Shown piece by piece: positions 51,101 through 63,300 of a DNA stretch of 64,000 bases. The notes below the pieces were generated by a model that saw only the letters and a program-made list of their open reading frames with translations, made no database searches and was not told the origin of the DNA. Made by a program: the position numbers and the translations under genes. The number at the start of each line of letters is the position of its first letter. Position 1 is the stretch's first letter. The DNA is from Eleginops maclovinus. Its lineage: Eukaryota; Chordata; Actinopteri; Perciformes; Eleginopidae. The stretch covers positions 15,479,281 to 15,543,280 of the forward strand of contig NC_086369.1 of the NCBI RefSeq assembly GCF_036324505.1, given 5' to 3'.

Positions 51101-51287
51101 CATTGGCAACTCTAAAGTCCATTTAAGATGATTTAAAGCACAGTAAATCTGATGAAGCAACATGCAATTGCAAAGTTTGCTCTATTGATGTTTTTAATTG
51201 TGCAAACTTTGAAATTTGCATGTTGCTTCATCAGATGTGCTTTGTGCTTTGAATCCTCTTAAATAGACATTAGAACTGGTGTCAATG
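51101..51287. repeat. Near-palindrome with ~80-90-bp arms
   Basis: The left arm 51101-51180 and right arm 51201-51287 are inverted copies around a ~20-base centre. The best-matched core is 'ctgatgaagcaacatgcaa' on the left against its complement 'ttgcatgttgcttcatcag' on the right. Outer parts match with small mismatches and indels ('catttaag', 'tctaa', 'cattg'). Confidence 0.85.
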
Positions 51288-51444
51288 CATCTCTCTTTCT
51301 CCTTCTAGTCTTTGACAGTAATATTGAACTGAAGTTGTGTCCAGTAGCGCTGGTATTCTGATATAGTTTGGTTTACTGTGGGTTACCCTGCACCCTTCAG
51401 TCTTTTTTTAAGGAGCATCTCCATCTATATCGACAGCCCCTTAC

Positions 51445-51658
51445 CGTTGAGCCACTTGGAGTTGTACTGGGCGGTGCGCAGCGGAGGCAGGCCCCCCAGG
51501 CTGCGGTAGATGGCGGGGTCTCTCCCGGAGAAGTCCATGGCGGTGGCGGCGTAGAGCTCCCCGCTGGAGGTGATGAGGGCGGTGGAGTTGTGCAGCGGGT
51601 TGTAGGGACACCGAGCCATCCCGCTGATCTGATCGTGGATCTCTGTCAGATTTGTCAG
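51445..51658 (-). CDS. sema5a: sema5a exon E3: sema domain
   Basis: 214 bp, phase 0 to 1, residues 55-125 plus the first base of Glu126. It reads LTNLTEIHDQISGMARCPYN..., then a stretch containing GELYAATAMDFSGRDPAIYR, and ends RTAQYNSKWLN. The DF-x-GRDPAIYRSLG and QYNSKWL blocks are conserved in class 5 semaphorins. N-glycosylation sequons are visible at NLT (57) and NST. The acceptor has a good pyrimidine tract (tttcttctctgtgttgcag) and the donor gtaagg is strong. It is collinear with human 5A, with conservative differences only. Confidence 0.97.
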
Positions 51659-54600
51659 CTGCAACACAGAGAAGAAAGGGGTTCATTTAGGGCATGAATA
51701 CAGGTGATCACCGCTGACTGAGGTGCTGAATGTTTACCTGAGTTTAACTCCAGGTAATGCAAAGATAGAGAGGAAGAGGAAAACAGAAGCTGACACGTAT
51801 TGCCAAAACACTACATGGAGAAAATGAGTTTCCCCTTGAGTGAAGAAACAAAAACAAGATGCATTTCTTCTCATTTCTAAACCCTCATTGTGAGAAACCT
51901 GCATATAAATATAGGACAGAGTTTCAAAGGGCAACATTAAAATGCAAACCGGAGAGGCCTGGTAATGTTCTGTTTGTTTCTGCCAATATGCAAATGGTGC
52001 AGACAGACTAAAAAACACCCAATCTCATTATGTTTTGTTTGGTTTACATCTACTGAGAAACACACACCACCATATATAAACGAGCGAAACTTTCAGGAGC
52101 CCCGAACAAAATCAGAGTGCATTTTGAATCATTAGCAACATAAAAACACAAACAGAGAAGCAGCCTGTCGGGGAAGCAATAACTAAAACGGGCTTATTAA
52201 ATGGAGTCGCTCTCAGAGTTTAGCTGTTGTCTCTGCAGGACATCCAGTCTGCTCCGAACATTATTTAACCACATCTTTGAGAGGCAGCGCGGGGTATAAA
52301 AAGACTTGATGTGAGATGCAGTCATGCCCTGGATTCTGCCTTTGATATTCCGCCAGAAAAACCTCCCTGCTTTTAAAAATACTTTACAGCGTGACCCTGC
52401 ACTCTTTCCTCGATTAAAAAAAGGACAGGTCATAGCTCAATGACTCAGCCCTGAAGACCCAACAGGAAGCAAGTCATGTCTCCAATCCAAGACGTAATTA
52501 TATTTTATGGTGCAAAAGTTAACATAGTTTGGAGGATTAGCTCATGGTCTGCGCTTCAATACGAGCTTAACTTCTGACAAAAAAAAGTTGCATTGAAATC
52601 ACCAAACGATAATAAAAGTGATTTCATTCGCAATTACTTTTCTGTCAAATCAATCCCTCCTCACACATTCTGAGTAATCTGTAGACAACTCTTCCTCCCC
52701 CTGTGTCTGGGGGGTGGTGGGGGCTGGCCTCTTCTTCAGCCAATTTCCTGGAGCCGGTCGATGTGGCTCAAAGGTCCTGTTAACTCCCGCCACCTCCGCT
52801 CCGCCTGGACCACAACACAACAGAGCAGCCCTGTGTCTCCGCCGGCCCCGGGATGAAAGCCTGGTATTGACGGGGCTCTTTCAGCGGGGCGGAACCGCCG
52901 TTTATTTTGGGTCAATTGGGGGTATTTAGATGAACAGGAGGAGGAGTGATAAATAGACCGACTGCAGGGCATCCGTTGCATTTTGAAGAAGGGGAGTGAG
53001 AGTAGTCTCTGTGGTGCAGCTGCACTGAATGCCTCTGATAGAGACTTAGAGAAAGAGACCACTCACAGTGCTCACAGCAGGGTGCCATGTCTGCTGCTAC
53101 TGAGGCGCTGCTGATTTAACACTCCACCATGACAGGAAATCTAGTCACGAGCTCTTCCTATCTTTTTAATTTTTATTGATATTCCCCTGGGGATGCAAAC
53201 GACACACACTCAAAGCTTTGTGTCATGTAAGCGGAAACAGAAGGTGGTAACTTCTTGATGAAACTTAGTAGTTAAAGCATCACACATCTTCTACTAAATC
53301 ACAGCCTTCAGTCAGTTAGCTTAGCTTAGCATACACATGAACATGTGTTTGATGTGTAACCTCGGAGGACTTATTAAACTTAAATGAGTATTCTGCTCCT
53401 TCATCAATCACCGCCGATGGTTAATCTGTCTGAGCGTTATTCCTGGGCCCGATGAGTGTTTCACATTAACGGACATTCAGTGGGTAAATATGACAGCGGC
53501 TGATGAAATACGGCTATAATAATGTCATGGCATTTCAACTATATGTATTTTCACAGCAGTAAACAGCCATTATGAGCCCGTGACCTTTGGGTGTAGAGCT
53601 TTAGGACCAAACAAATGTCATGGTGGTAAACGGCTGCTGCCTCCAGAAGGAGAGGCCGGTGTTTGATAAGGTAAGCAATAATCTGACATTTGAAATGTTG
53701 CTCTATACTTAACTCCAGTGGGCACTTGTTATTAACAAGAGAATCACGGCTTTTGGCACAGAACACTGTCGTTAAAGAAGGGGCAGCGAGTTACAGAGTG
53801 GTGGTTAATGCATGGGGAAACTTGTGTACTTTTGCTCAACTACATTTATTAAATACCACTAGTTGCTAGGCAGAGTTGGATTAACGATAATCAGCCCTCA
53901 AATCAGACTGTAGTTCACCTGCAGTAAATCCAGCAGCTACCCTGCAGTATACAAAGCCATTCAAACTAGCTGCACCTTTACCAGCTCTGAGAACACTTTA
54001 ATGATCAATCATTATAAAACATATCAGAGATATTATTCTGAAATGGACCAATCAGACAATGACTGCTTTTACTGTCGCTACTTTAAGTACATTTAGATGA
54101 GAGTGCTTTCTACTTTTAAATCTGACAAATAAAAGGTGATTGAAGGGTGAAGTACAGCTAATTTGAGCTGGTTTTATTTAAATTTAGTCTGCAAGAATGG
54201 CGTATTAAATTAAGTGTAAGTGTAAAGTGTAAAGTGTTATGGCACAGTATACACTTCTTTACATGTATGACCACCTGTATCTATAACAACAGAACTTAAT
54301 ATTCATTGCTTTTGTGTTCTTACTGCATCACTTGTTTCTTATTGCGCTTTATTTTCCCTGTCTTTTGTTTCTTGCATCTTCATACTTTTGTTTTGCACGG
54401 GGACCACAATGCTTTTATTGCACTGTATATAGATGTACGGCTATACAATCTCTCTCATTCTATACCTTAAAACACAGGATTTAGAGGAATTAGCAGAAGC
54501 ATGAAAGAGACTCCATATAGTGGAATAAAACAGTGATTTCAAATTAAGAAAAATGACTCTTACTGTTGTTTATTTGTCTATTAATGCACTATATGTTTGT

Positions 54601-55880
54601 ACCTTGCCTTGTATCTTGCTGCAGCTCATGCTAATGATGTTGTTTTGCACTGAGGCCAGGAAAACAGCTCTCTATAGATGTATGACAAATAAGTGTCTTT
54701 TATCTACTAATCCTAGAAAATGTGATTAAGAGGACTGTGCAGAATGATTAAAGACAGAAGAGTGAAAACATCAAATCAGACCAAAAAGAACAACTTCAAT
54801 AACTCAGGAAAGAAGGGCAAAGCGGCACAGATGAGACAAGGATAATTAGACGCAGGTCATCGGCATATTATCGGGAGTAATGAGCCTAACGCAATATTTT
54901 GATTAGGATGTTTAACAAGTTTGAGGAAACACGACTTCTGGAACCTTAATGGGATTCAGTGTATAATTAGTCTGCATCCCTGAGTGCACCACACAGAACA
55001 TCCTGTGATACGAGGCTCACGGATCTGTCACATCCTGATTAAACGTGCTGATCAACCTTGGCCTTTCCTGCTGACATTTGTCCCGTTGATCAATAACAAT
55101 TCAATTCAGATTTGTTAAGAGGCTCACCCAGCATGCAAAACCCCCGTGCTGCAGGATGAGGACTTATTAAGGAGCGCTCCGGCAGTCATGGGTGTTATTT
55201 TAAGGATATTTTAAGTATTTACAAAGGTTATTACTGGCTGCTACACACTATTAATGAGAATGCTTAATATTGTATACGTTCACTTACTTAACAATGCTTT
55301 TAGATGCTTTAGACATAATGCATCTCTAAAAATTAAACCAGTGTACTGACTGTTTAAGGTAGAAGAAAGTAAAACTATACAATATATTACAAAAACCAAG
55401 ACAATTAATCTAATGCTGTCATATATATAATAATAAATCACATATGGAGGACTTTGTTATGCAGAATTACTTTTTATACTTTAAGTACATTTTTTCTTGA
55501 TAATACTTCAGAATGCAGGACTTGAAATGGACCTTTAAGCATTGAGAGTACTTTTACTTTGGTACTTTAAGTATAACTTGATGCAGGAATGGGTGTACTT
55601 ATATAAGTAAGATTTTGAATGCACGATTTTTACTTGTAAGTAAGAAACCAGAGAACTTCTTCCAGCTCTGCTTATTTTTTACCTTTCATCTGCACTGTCA
55701 CTTTGCTGTGACAGGAAAGGTTCCCTGCTGGGGGACAAATGAAGGATTTCTGATTGCTATGCACGTCTTTATACTGATTATGGCTGACGTAACCTAACAT
55801 TTACGAAGAAAATGCATGCTTGAGAAGCTTGGTAAAGAGAGAGTCTGGTAGAAAGAAGCAGGTTAGAGAGAGTCTGGTAC
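51659..55880 (-). other. Intron E2-E3
   Basis: 4222 bp. It contains a second copy of a fish dispersed element at about 53821-54117 (first copy at 22701), a small AAGTGT-type tandem at 54211-54236, and element-like 'tactttaagtac' wording again at 55470-55600. A short 'gttagcttagcttagcat' motif, common in fish repeats, sits at 53318-53335. No exon or gene was seen. Confidence 0.6.
53821..54117 (+). mobile_element. Dispersed fish element, copy 2
   Basis: Same family and orientation as the copy at 22701, sharing 140 identical bases (53925-54064). It lacks the 32-bp array. Confidence 0.75.
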
Positions 55881-55979
55881 CGTTCGGTTGGTGCAGATGG
55901 GGGTGAAGGCGTTGGTCCCGCAGGTGAACAGCCTGTTTCCGTTCACCAGAAGCACCCTGATGTAGTTCTGGCACTCCTC
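55881..55979 (-). CDS. sema5a: sema5a exon E2: sema domain
   Basis: 99 bp, phase 0 to 0, residues 22-54. It begins EECQNYIRVLLVNGNRLF and ends with CGTNAFTPICTNRT. The Cys-Gly-Thr-Asn-Ala-Phe signature is a hallmark of semaphorin propellers. It contains an N-x-T sequon only across the E2/E3 border region (NRT). The acceptor is tttccacag. The donor gtacca is weak at +4 to +6. Relative to human 5A the segment is collinear and of equal length, with no insertions. Confidence 0.96.
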
Positions 55980-57557
55980 CTGTGGAAACACATCAGCACA
56001 CAGTTAGCAGCCATCGACAGGCGCCACAGACTAAATTACACTTCATGAGACAAACACCTGCAACCTCAGAAGGAGAGTCTGAAACGTGGCCGAGCCTGAC
56101 AGAGTCGAATCAGGGCTAATGGCCGAGCGGCTCAGCCACGTCACATCCTGAGTCAACAGGGAGAACGTCTGACAGAAGATAAATGAAGCAGGCGTGGGAT
56201 TGGTTTAGAAGTCTTTGATTTGTTGATTGGTCAGAAATGAGGGTCTCTCTTCATTAAAGCATGTCTGTCTATAAGCTGCTCTCACCATTAACACATTGAA
56301 GCCACTCTTCTCTAAATTAGAACACAGTTCCTTTGGGTTCCCTCCTCCTCTGAGGTTTTGGCTTGAGCTTCTACTAACCCCACTCAGCACTCAGCTAAAA
56401 GCGTCAAATAAAGTGTGGCAGATGGTGGATTGATTGAATGATTGACGCCCGCTGAACGTTGTGAACTCTCATGCATGCTTACTGGGGATTTCCATCAACC
56501 GAACAACAGCTGTCGGATGAGAAGTCAAAGAGCACTGTTTGTTTTGTGCCCGGGATAAAGGTTCATAGAGTCCCCTCCGACTGAAAGGAGCCCAGATTGA
56601 GCTGGGACCCCTTGTGGAAATTTAAAACCTTGTAAATCTTAAAGTGTCCGAGCCACTTGAGGTGCCCGGGGTGTCACCTCCTCCCCTTCCTCCCCCTCTC
56701 CGAGGTCTGATTTAGGAGTAGAGGGCACTGTGGGAGAGATGGAGAGGAAGGAGGTTTTTATTTCCCCCTATGAAGATGAAGGTGACTCATAAAACAACTT
56801 GTTTGTGGTGCTAAGTACAGCCTAAGTATGTGTGTATGCGTTTGTGTGAGTGTAAAACCTGCCCATATATCCCCCTGATTATACTGGGTGCTTGTGCAGG
56901 ATTGAAGGAAGACGGAGGGGGTGGCATAATTCAATTCTCCGCTGCAGTTTGTTTCCAAGGTAAATAAGGGAATATTTAATATTTGCACGGCCTAACAGTC
57001 TTGACTTGTTTACGAAAACTTCCTGACAAATGTTCCCCGTCTGCAGTATAATACCGAGGCTGTTGTGCTCGGCTCCCGCATTATAAAACAAAACAGAAGC
57101 AGCAATCAAGTCCTGTCAAGTCAATTTAACTCTGCCTTCTTCTCCCGGTTGAGATAAATCAAATACACAGAAGGAGAGTGGATGCGTGTATTAGGGAAGA
57201 AAGGAAAAAAAAAGACAATCACTTGTAAACTCACTCAAAGCACAGGCACGGTATCTGTGTAATAGCTTAAGCGATGGTATATCGCGGCGCTGAGCGAGGT
57301 AATAAAGCATCAAAAACCTCTGTCAACGGCACAGAATGAAGTCTTTTAATGCTCTTCTGCGTGTACATCACAGAGCTGATCCTCAGCAGGGAACAGCGAG
57401 GAAAACAATCTGGGAGACAGCAGCGACTCTCCAGGACTGAAGGAGCTTCGGCCTGTAATTCACTTCAGCTTTCTGAGGCTGGCCGGCCCCTGCATGCCTA
57501 TTATGGTCCCTAACCACCTTTCACAGGAGGATAAATATACAGTGGTGCATGCACACG

Positions 57558-57703
<146 letters not shown>

Positions 57704-58249
57704 GCAGTTCACCTACAAGTCAAGTTCATACTCGAATCCAGCTGTTTTCAGAGTATGCCAGCTAACCACACACAAAAACACTCCGCACAAAAAAGGAAAA
57801 ACAATAGGAACTCCCTTTTCTGCGAGGGGGGAGCTTTAGGAGGATAATGCCACTTATAAATAAGGGATTTCCATATGTGAGCTATACGTTAGCGCTGAAT
57901 AAAGAGCTCCATGCTTTCAAGGCTTCAAAAAGTTTCATCAATACTTGTTTTTTTCTCCGAGCTGTTTGATGTGTTCTCTGGAGCTGACTCTACGCTGCCT
58001 GTAAAATGAAGGGAGTTCTGTGATACCGGTCGTTAAAAAATAATTCTCTCTATAGCCTCTCCATACTGTACCTGCAGCACAGATGCTGCTGGGAGAGTCG
58101 GACATCTGTAGCCTTCAGTCCTTCTGTGAGACTGTGTTTTTATGGATAACCAAACCCACAGGAAAACTTTGAACACACAGTCCCTGTTTTGAAGGCTGCG
58201 GCTTTAGAGTTCAGAAAACGTATTCAGCAGTAATCAAGGTTTGAGTTGT

Positions 58250-58450
58250 AGTTACCTTCGCCAAGTTCTGTTTGTTTGTCAGCAGGATTAAGGAAAGACT
58301 ACTGGCCAGATTTCTATGAAACTCAGTGTATGAGTGGGCCAAGGATGGACCAATTACATTTTGGAGAGGATCTGAATTACGAAAAATGTATCACCCATTC
58401 AGGTCTGCACTCTCCTAGGGATATCAATTAAAAAATGTTTTGTGATCAAA
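58250..58450. mobile_element. Dispersed-repeat fragment
   Basis: It carries 'ttaccttcgccaagttctgt', 'ttgtttgtcagcaggattaa' and 'agatttctatgaaactcagt', a wording widely repeated in fish and other animals. Borders are unclear. Confidence 0.5.
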
Positions 58451-59087
58451 TACCTGCAACACTGACCACAATGTCACCATCCGCCTCCACCGTACAACTT
58501 AAAGGGATTATTCTGAGCATTTTAGCATCCAGATGTTAGCATTTAGCTCAAGTTAGCTTAGTACAGCTTCACAGAGTTGCTTGAATTTGGTATGCAGCTG
58601 GAATTATGGTAGCATTTACCTGCCTAAAATGCAAAAACAAAGCTTAGAGATGCTGCAGTTTCTCAGTGTAGTTTGTCACATATCAACAAAGTTCATTGAA
58701 TGCTTAATTACCTGAACATCCTTTTAATTTTAGTTATTGAAACCAAGTTAGCTGCAGAGTTGCAACCATGATTGATAAGGCAAGGAAGTTTGTGTAATGC
58801 AATTCAAACTGCTTCATAAAAAAACCCACATTAGAAGAATCATTTAAAACACAAGAATAAAAGCTTCAAAGCGGTGTATGATTCGTTAATTGATTTAATT
58901 GAAGAGGGCTGCAAAAAGAAAAGCGTATGAGCGTGTTAGCAGACCTGCAGATCTCTGGGATATAACACACCTTTGATTGAGGACAAGATGTTTTTTTGAA
59001 CACTGAAATGTGTTTTTCGAAGTACTGACAGGTGTCTGATAAAGCAATATAACAGCGGGACACATTTGAAACATCACTTAAACTCAC

Positions 59088-59150
59088 CTCAGACTTTCCC
59101 CGGCTGAAGCAGGCTCCCTTGGTGAACTCGTCGCAGTGCCACTCAGCCTC
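59088..59150 (-). CDS. sema5a: sema5a exon E1: sema domain, N-terminal part
   Basis: 63 bp, phase 0 to 0, residues 1-21 (EAEWHCDEFTKG...SRGKSE). It matches the semaphorin 5 segment that mammals write as AVEWECDE...KGKSKEE, in the early blades of the sema propeller. It carries two cysteines (6 and 14), probably a disulfide in the first blades. The acceptor is tgtctgtag and the donor gtgagt is near consensus. It is the most 5' exon visible; being in phase 0 on both sides it could be skipped without frameshift, but it contains structural cysteines. The identification relies on its exact continuity with E2 (GKSE|EECQNYIRVLLV), which reproduces the family order. Confidence 0.9.
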
Positions 59151-60177
59151 CTACAGACACACAGAGGAACCAGGGTTTAAAGAGAAGCAGGAAACATGGA
59201 AACCACTTTCAAATCCAAACAAAATAATGCCTGGCTCTCGACTCGAGTGACATTCCCTCCTTTTTAAGAGATTCCTCAGAAAGCAGAAGCAATAAACATG
59301 TCAGAGAACACATGAAAACAGTCAGAAAGCACTGATTTATGGGAGCTGATGATGTATTTATGACTGTAAGTTATTTTGACACCTTCACTGTACTCCCAAT
59401 CCCACACTCGGTATCGGCATGTTTGTGAGCCGTGTTTAATACAGACACAGAATCCAATTAAGGTGAAAATCAAGCAGAGACCTGAAGACAAGTTTGCACA
59501 ATTTGATTTATGCATGAAGGTAAAAGGAGGCATCTTTAAGTCCCCGGAGGAGCAGGACGTCAACGTGATTTACATGTGAGGAAGAAACAGAGGGATGACT
59601 TTTTACATTTTACAACAGCGGGGAGATAAAACCTTCCACTGGTCTCCGGGGGTGAGGACACAATTTCTACCGTTTAATTTCATCGTGACCTGTGGGGTTG
59701 CTTTCTCATTGAAAAAAAGTTCTCTATTCATGAAATGAGCGTTGGCCTCGGGGTAGCACTAAGACACTCAGGTGTGCGACAGGCGGAATTAGACGTCACC
59801 GCCACCAGCTGCAGAGAATACTTAGCAGAACAAATGTCTGGGTGAAGTAATATGCTTAACGCCACGTCCTGAAAAGTCCAGAACAAGTTTAAAATATCCA
59901 CTTTGGACACCGACTTTCCTGAGGTAATAACCTGGGTTAGCTTCCAGGGGTGGAGATACAGTAAATATCGCTAACTGTCGGAGAATATTAGATTTCACCT
60001 TGGTATCAGGACTGTTTTATGCCCGGACGAGAAGGAAAACTGAGCCCCCCAAGCACTTAGGAATCTTCTATCATTTCCTCTGTGAGAAACCTCTGGGAGT
60101 CTCCTTTCTGTGTTTTACGACAGACTTTCCAACTCGCTGGCCTTTTCAGAGGTGTAGAAACCCCTGTATGTATGTAA

Positions 60178-60207
60178 CCCCCCCCCCCCCCCACACACAC
60201 ACACACA
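60178..60207 (+). repeat. C15 run followed by a short CA tract
   Basis: Fifteen C then about seven CA units. Confidence 0.9.
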
Positions 60208-60318
60208 TTGCTGCACAGATACAGCTTAGCTCAGGGAGAGAGCTCAGGGTGTGGGCTACCATTCAGGGAGGATAAGATATGGAGTATTAATGTGAGCTGG
60301 CTTCTCCCTGCTCTTTCC

Positions 60319-60320
<2 letters not shown>

Positions 60321-60353
<33 letters not shown>
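60321..60353 (+). repeat. (TG)16 microsatellite
   Basis: 33 bp; CA in the transcript. Confidence 0.95.
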
Positions 60354-60354
<1 letters not shown>

Positions 60355-63300
60355 AGTTCACATTCCAGGCCAAAGCGGGCTATTCTCAGCCACCACAGAC
60401 AAAAAACCACACACATCAGCAGAAGCCACACACAGGCTGCACACACAGCAGCCCGGCGAGTCCCTGCTGGATTCAGTGTAGGCGAAAAAAAGAAGAGCTT
60501 TAGTCAATCGCAGGGGAGGAGGGGGAGAAAAAACCTGTTAATGGTCCGAAACCCTTCCTCATCCATGCTCAGGGTGAAAATCAATCATAATATCCTGCAG
60601 AATTACAACTTTGGATGACTTTAATCGGTGCAGAATGGTTGATTTTGTCATTACAGAGCGATTTATCATCATATCAGCAGATTCCAGAGTGGTATTTACA
60701 TTTTTAGGACATCACGTTCACGTCTGTGCGCCTGTTAGCGGGGGATATTCTGGCATCATTGACTAAAGACTGCCCTGCCTCAAATGGTGCCGAGTAAAGA
60801 ACAGAAGAGCCGGTGTCATTAGGAAACATTAAAAGCTCATTAACATGCTTTTGTTCAGACACTGTGCTCCTAAGACGAATGCATCCTGAACCGAAGTATG
60901 TCTGGATTGCGCTGGCGTTAAAAAATAATTCTCGGCTTTATCAGAGGAAGCTGCTTCACAAAGACAGTTTCTGTACCGAAACAGAGACTTAGAGGGGAGA
61001 CAAAGAAGATGAGGGACTATAGAGAGGACCAGGATTCAATTTAGTGAGCAAGGCATGGTGGGGAATTGGCCCGAAAGAAAAATAAATATCAATCATGGTA
61101 CTGTAATCATCTGTGGAGAAAAGAAACTATTGGATATGTGGAAAAGGAAGCCATATGCAGCAGCTGAATGATGATTACTGCTTCAGTTTCAGTGGATATG
61201 ATAATATTGTACTTACTAATGTATCTAAATGGGAACAATTTGGGAGTAATTGACTGCATAGTCTGAAAAAATATTGCATTTTACAACTTTTAGGACCTCG
61301 TGGGAAGTTGATATGACTAAAAAGAAAGGTATCCATTAATTAACAGAGGTTTGTTTCCCAGTGTAAGTCTATGATGAGTGTTTTTTGGGCCAATTTCATA
61401 TTTTGACGGGCCGTGCAGGATTATCTGACCCATGCACAGGAACAGCGTTTAAAAGCGTGTATTTTTACCGCACAAAATTCCCTTAAGTGACTTGGAAAAC
61501 GTGCATGTGAGTGAACTATTTCGTACCAAACCAACTAATATAGGGTACAGTTTTCCTGTGAGAGCTTTATAATGGTTCTGATCATCATTCTACCTGCAGG
61601 ATTGCTCCTGTTTCTTAAAATGTTTGGCTTACTTTTAGCAAAAATGTCACCCTTTCTTATCTCAGCAACTGCTTAGTTCTAAATCTTGCAAAAATCAGAG
61701 TAAAAGTAAATAATAAAGCTGGATTTAGATGCAGGAATCCAGAGGGAAACTTGGCACAGTTGCCAGCAGTAATTTGTTGCTTCAGGAACGCTGAAGAAGA
61801 TTCCTGTGCTGTTACACTGTGTGTATGCTCTGCCCTCTTACTGTCCCCTGTAATGTGTGCAATCCTCCGAGATGATCCATTGTGCTCAGGGCCTGCTGTC
61901 AGCCTCACACTGTGGGGCTTTGTCGCAAAGAGGTGGGTTCAGGACAGATACCAAGGGAGTGGGAAAGGAAGAGAGGACGGAGAGAAGGAAAATGAGACAG
62001 AAAAACAACAGAGTCCAAATCAGGAGTCAGCCAGAACAAAAGAGACAGTGTGGGCAGAGTGGAGGAGGCAGCGAGGAGCTGCATTCCAAAACAGCACAGT
62101 TTCCAGACATGATTCTGAATAAATTCTGCATAAAGAGGGTCCAGAGAACACGCTCGGCGCTGACAGCTGTCCAGCTCTATGAAACGTCTGGCGGAGCGTC
62201 TCCTTACAAGGCGACGGGGAGGAGTGAGAGTGAGAGCTGGACAAATCCTGCCGGGGAAATCTAATCTCGTTTTATGAAGAGCTGATCTCGCCTTTTGATG
62301 TGCTGGCACAATATTTGCTATTCACACTGATGTCTGCTGATGTAAACTGCTGAAAGATTCACACATGAAATTGCTCTTGATGTCATGTCTCCACACGAAT
62401 CATCATAAGAGTGTGAGATGATCAGTCCCAGATGTATGGACCCCCTGCCCGCCTCCTACAACCTGATTAAACATGGGGATGGCATTTCAAATCCTCTGTT
62501 TCACTCTATGCATGTAAATGGCCGAGTTAGTGGGCTCTAGTAATTGAATTAGCAATGCTTCCAGAGCTATGGAGGGCCGTTTCTGTAAGCTACTGATTAG
62601 ACGGGCTAATTGTCTGTCTGAAGCAGTGTAATAGCGAGAGCCAGGCCCCGTGAAATACAACATGTGTGACTGGAGAGAGGCTTTTGTTTGCTTTGGAGGG
62701 CCCTCTCCTTCTTAACGACACAACAATAGGAAGAGAAATGCACAATATACATCCAAGCAGCATACAGTGAGCGTTGCCAAGAGGAGCGGTTATGGATAGT
62801 GTCTGGAGTGCACATCCACTTACTTCGTCTCGGTGCTGCTGTATTGAATGGTGAACAATGCCACTGATCCTTCTCATCCCGGTGCTTATTGACTAATGCT
62901 GAACCACAGAGTAACTGCTGAAACTCCGCCGCAGTGTCTGCATCCTGTTTTCGATTTAGCGTGGAAACCGCACGCTAATATTGGATTCTTGCAGAGGAGG
63001 ATTTTGCCCTCTTCAAGTCTTCTTACATTAACACCATTCCTTAGGGTATTGTGGATCCAACAAGCTCTTTTTGTGACCATGAATTAGTGAACATACCTGG
63101 GCTGTACGCTTGCAATTGTGCAATAATACCAACAATTAAAGCTGTAATTTCAAGCGTTATCATGGCTTTTATTGCCTTTATCTTTATGAATGCTTATTCA
63201 TCACTGCATAAATTGTAATATTTATTGTTGGTATATATTGTAGTGCGATGTTTATTAAACTTACTTTCTAATAATAATATTTTTATTGCACATTTTTCTT

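Larger units (their letters stand above)
49645..51444 (-). other. Intron E3-E4
   Basis: 1800 bp. It holds a ~187-bp near-palindrome (51101-51287), an interrupted GT tract (49973-50084), and a fish dispersed-repeat fragment (about 49665-49900) that starts about 20 bp upstream of the E4 acceptor. Nothing coding was seen. Confidence 0.65.
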
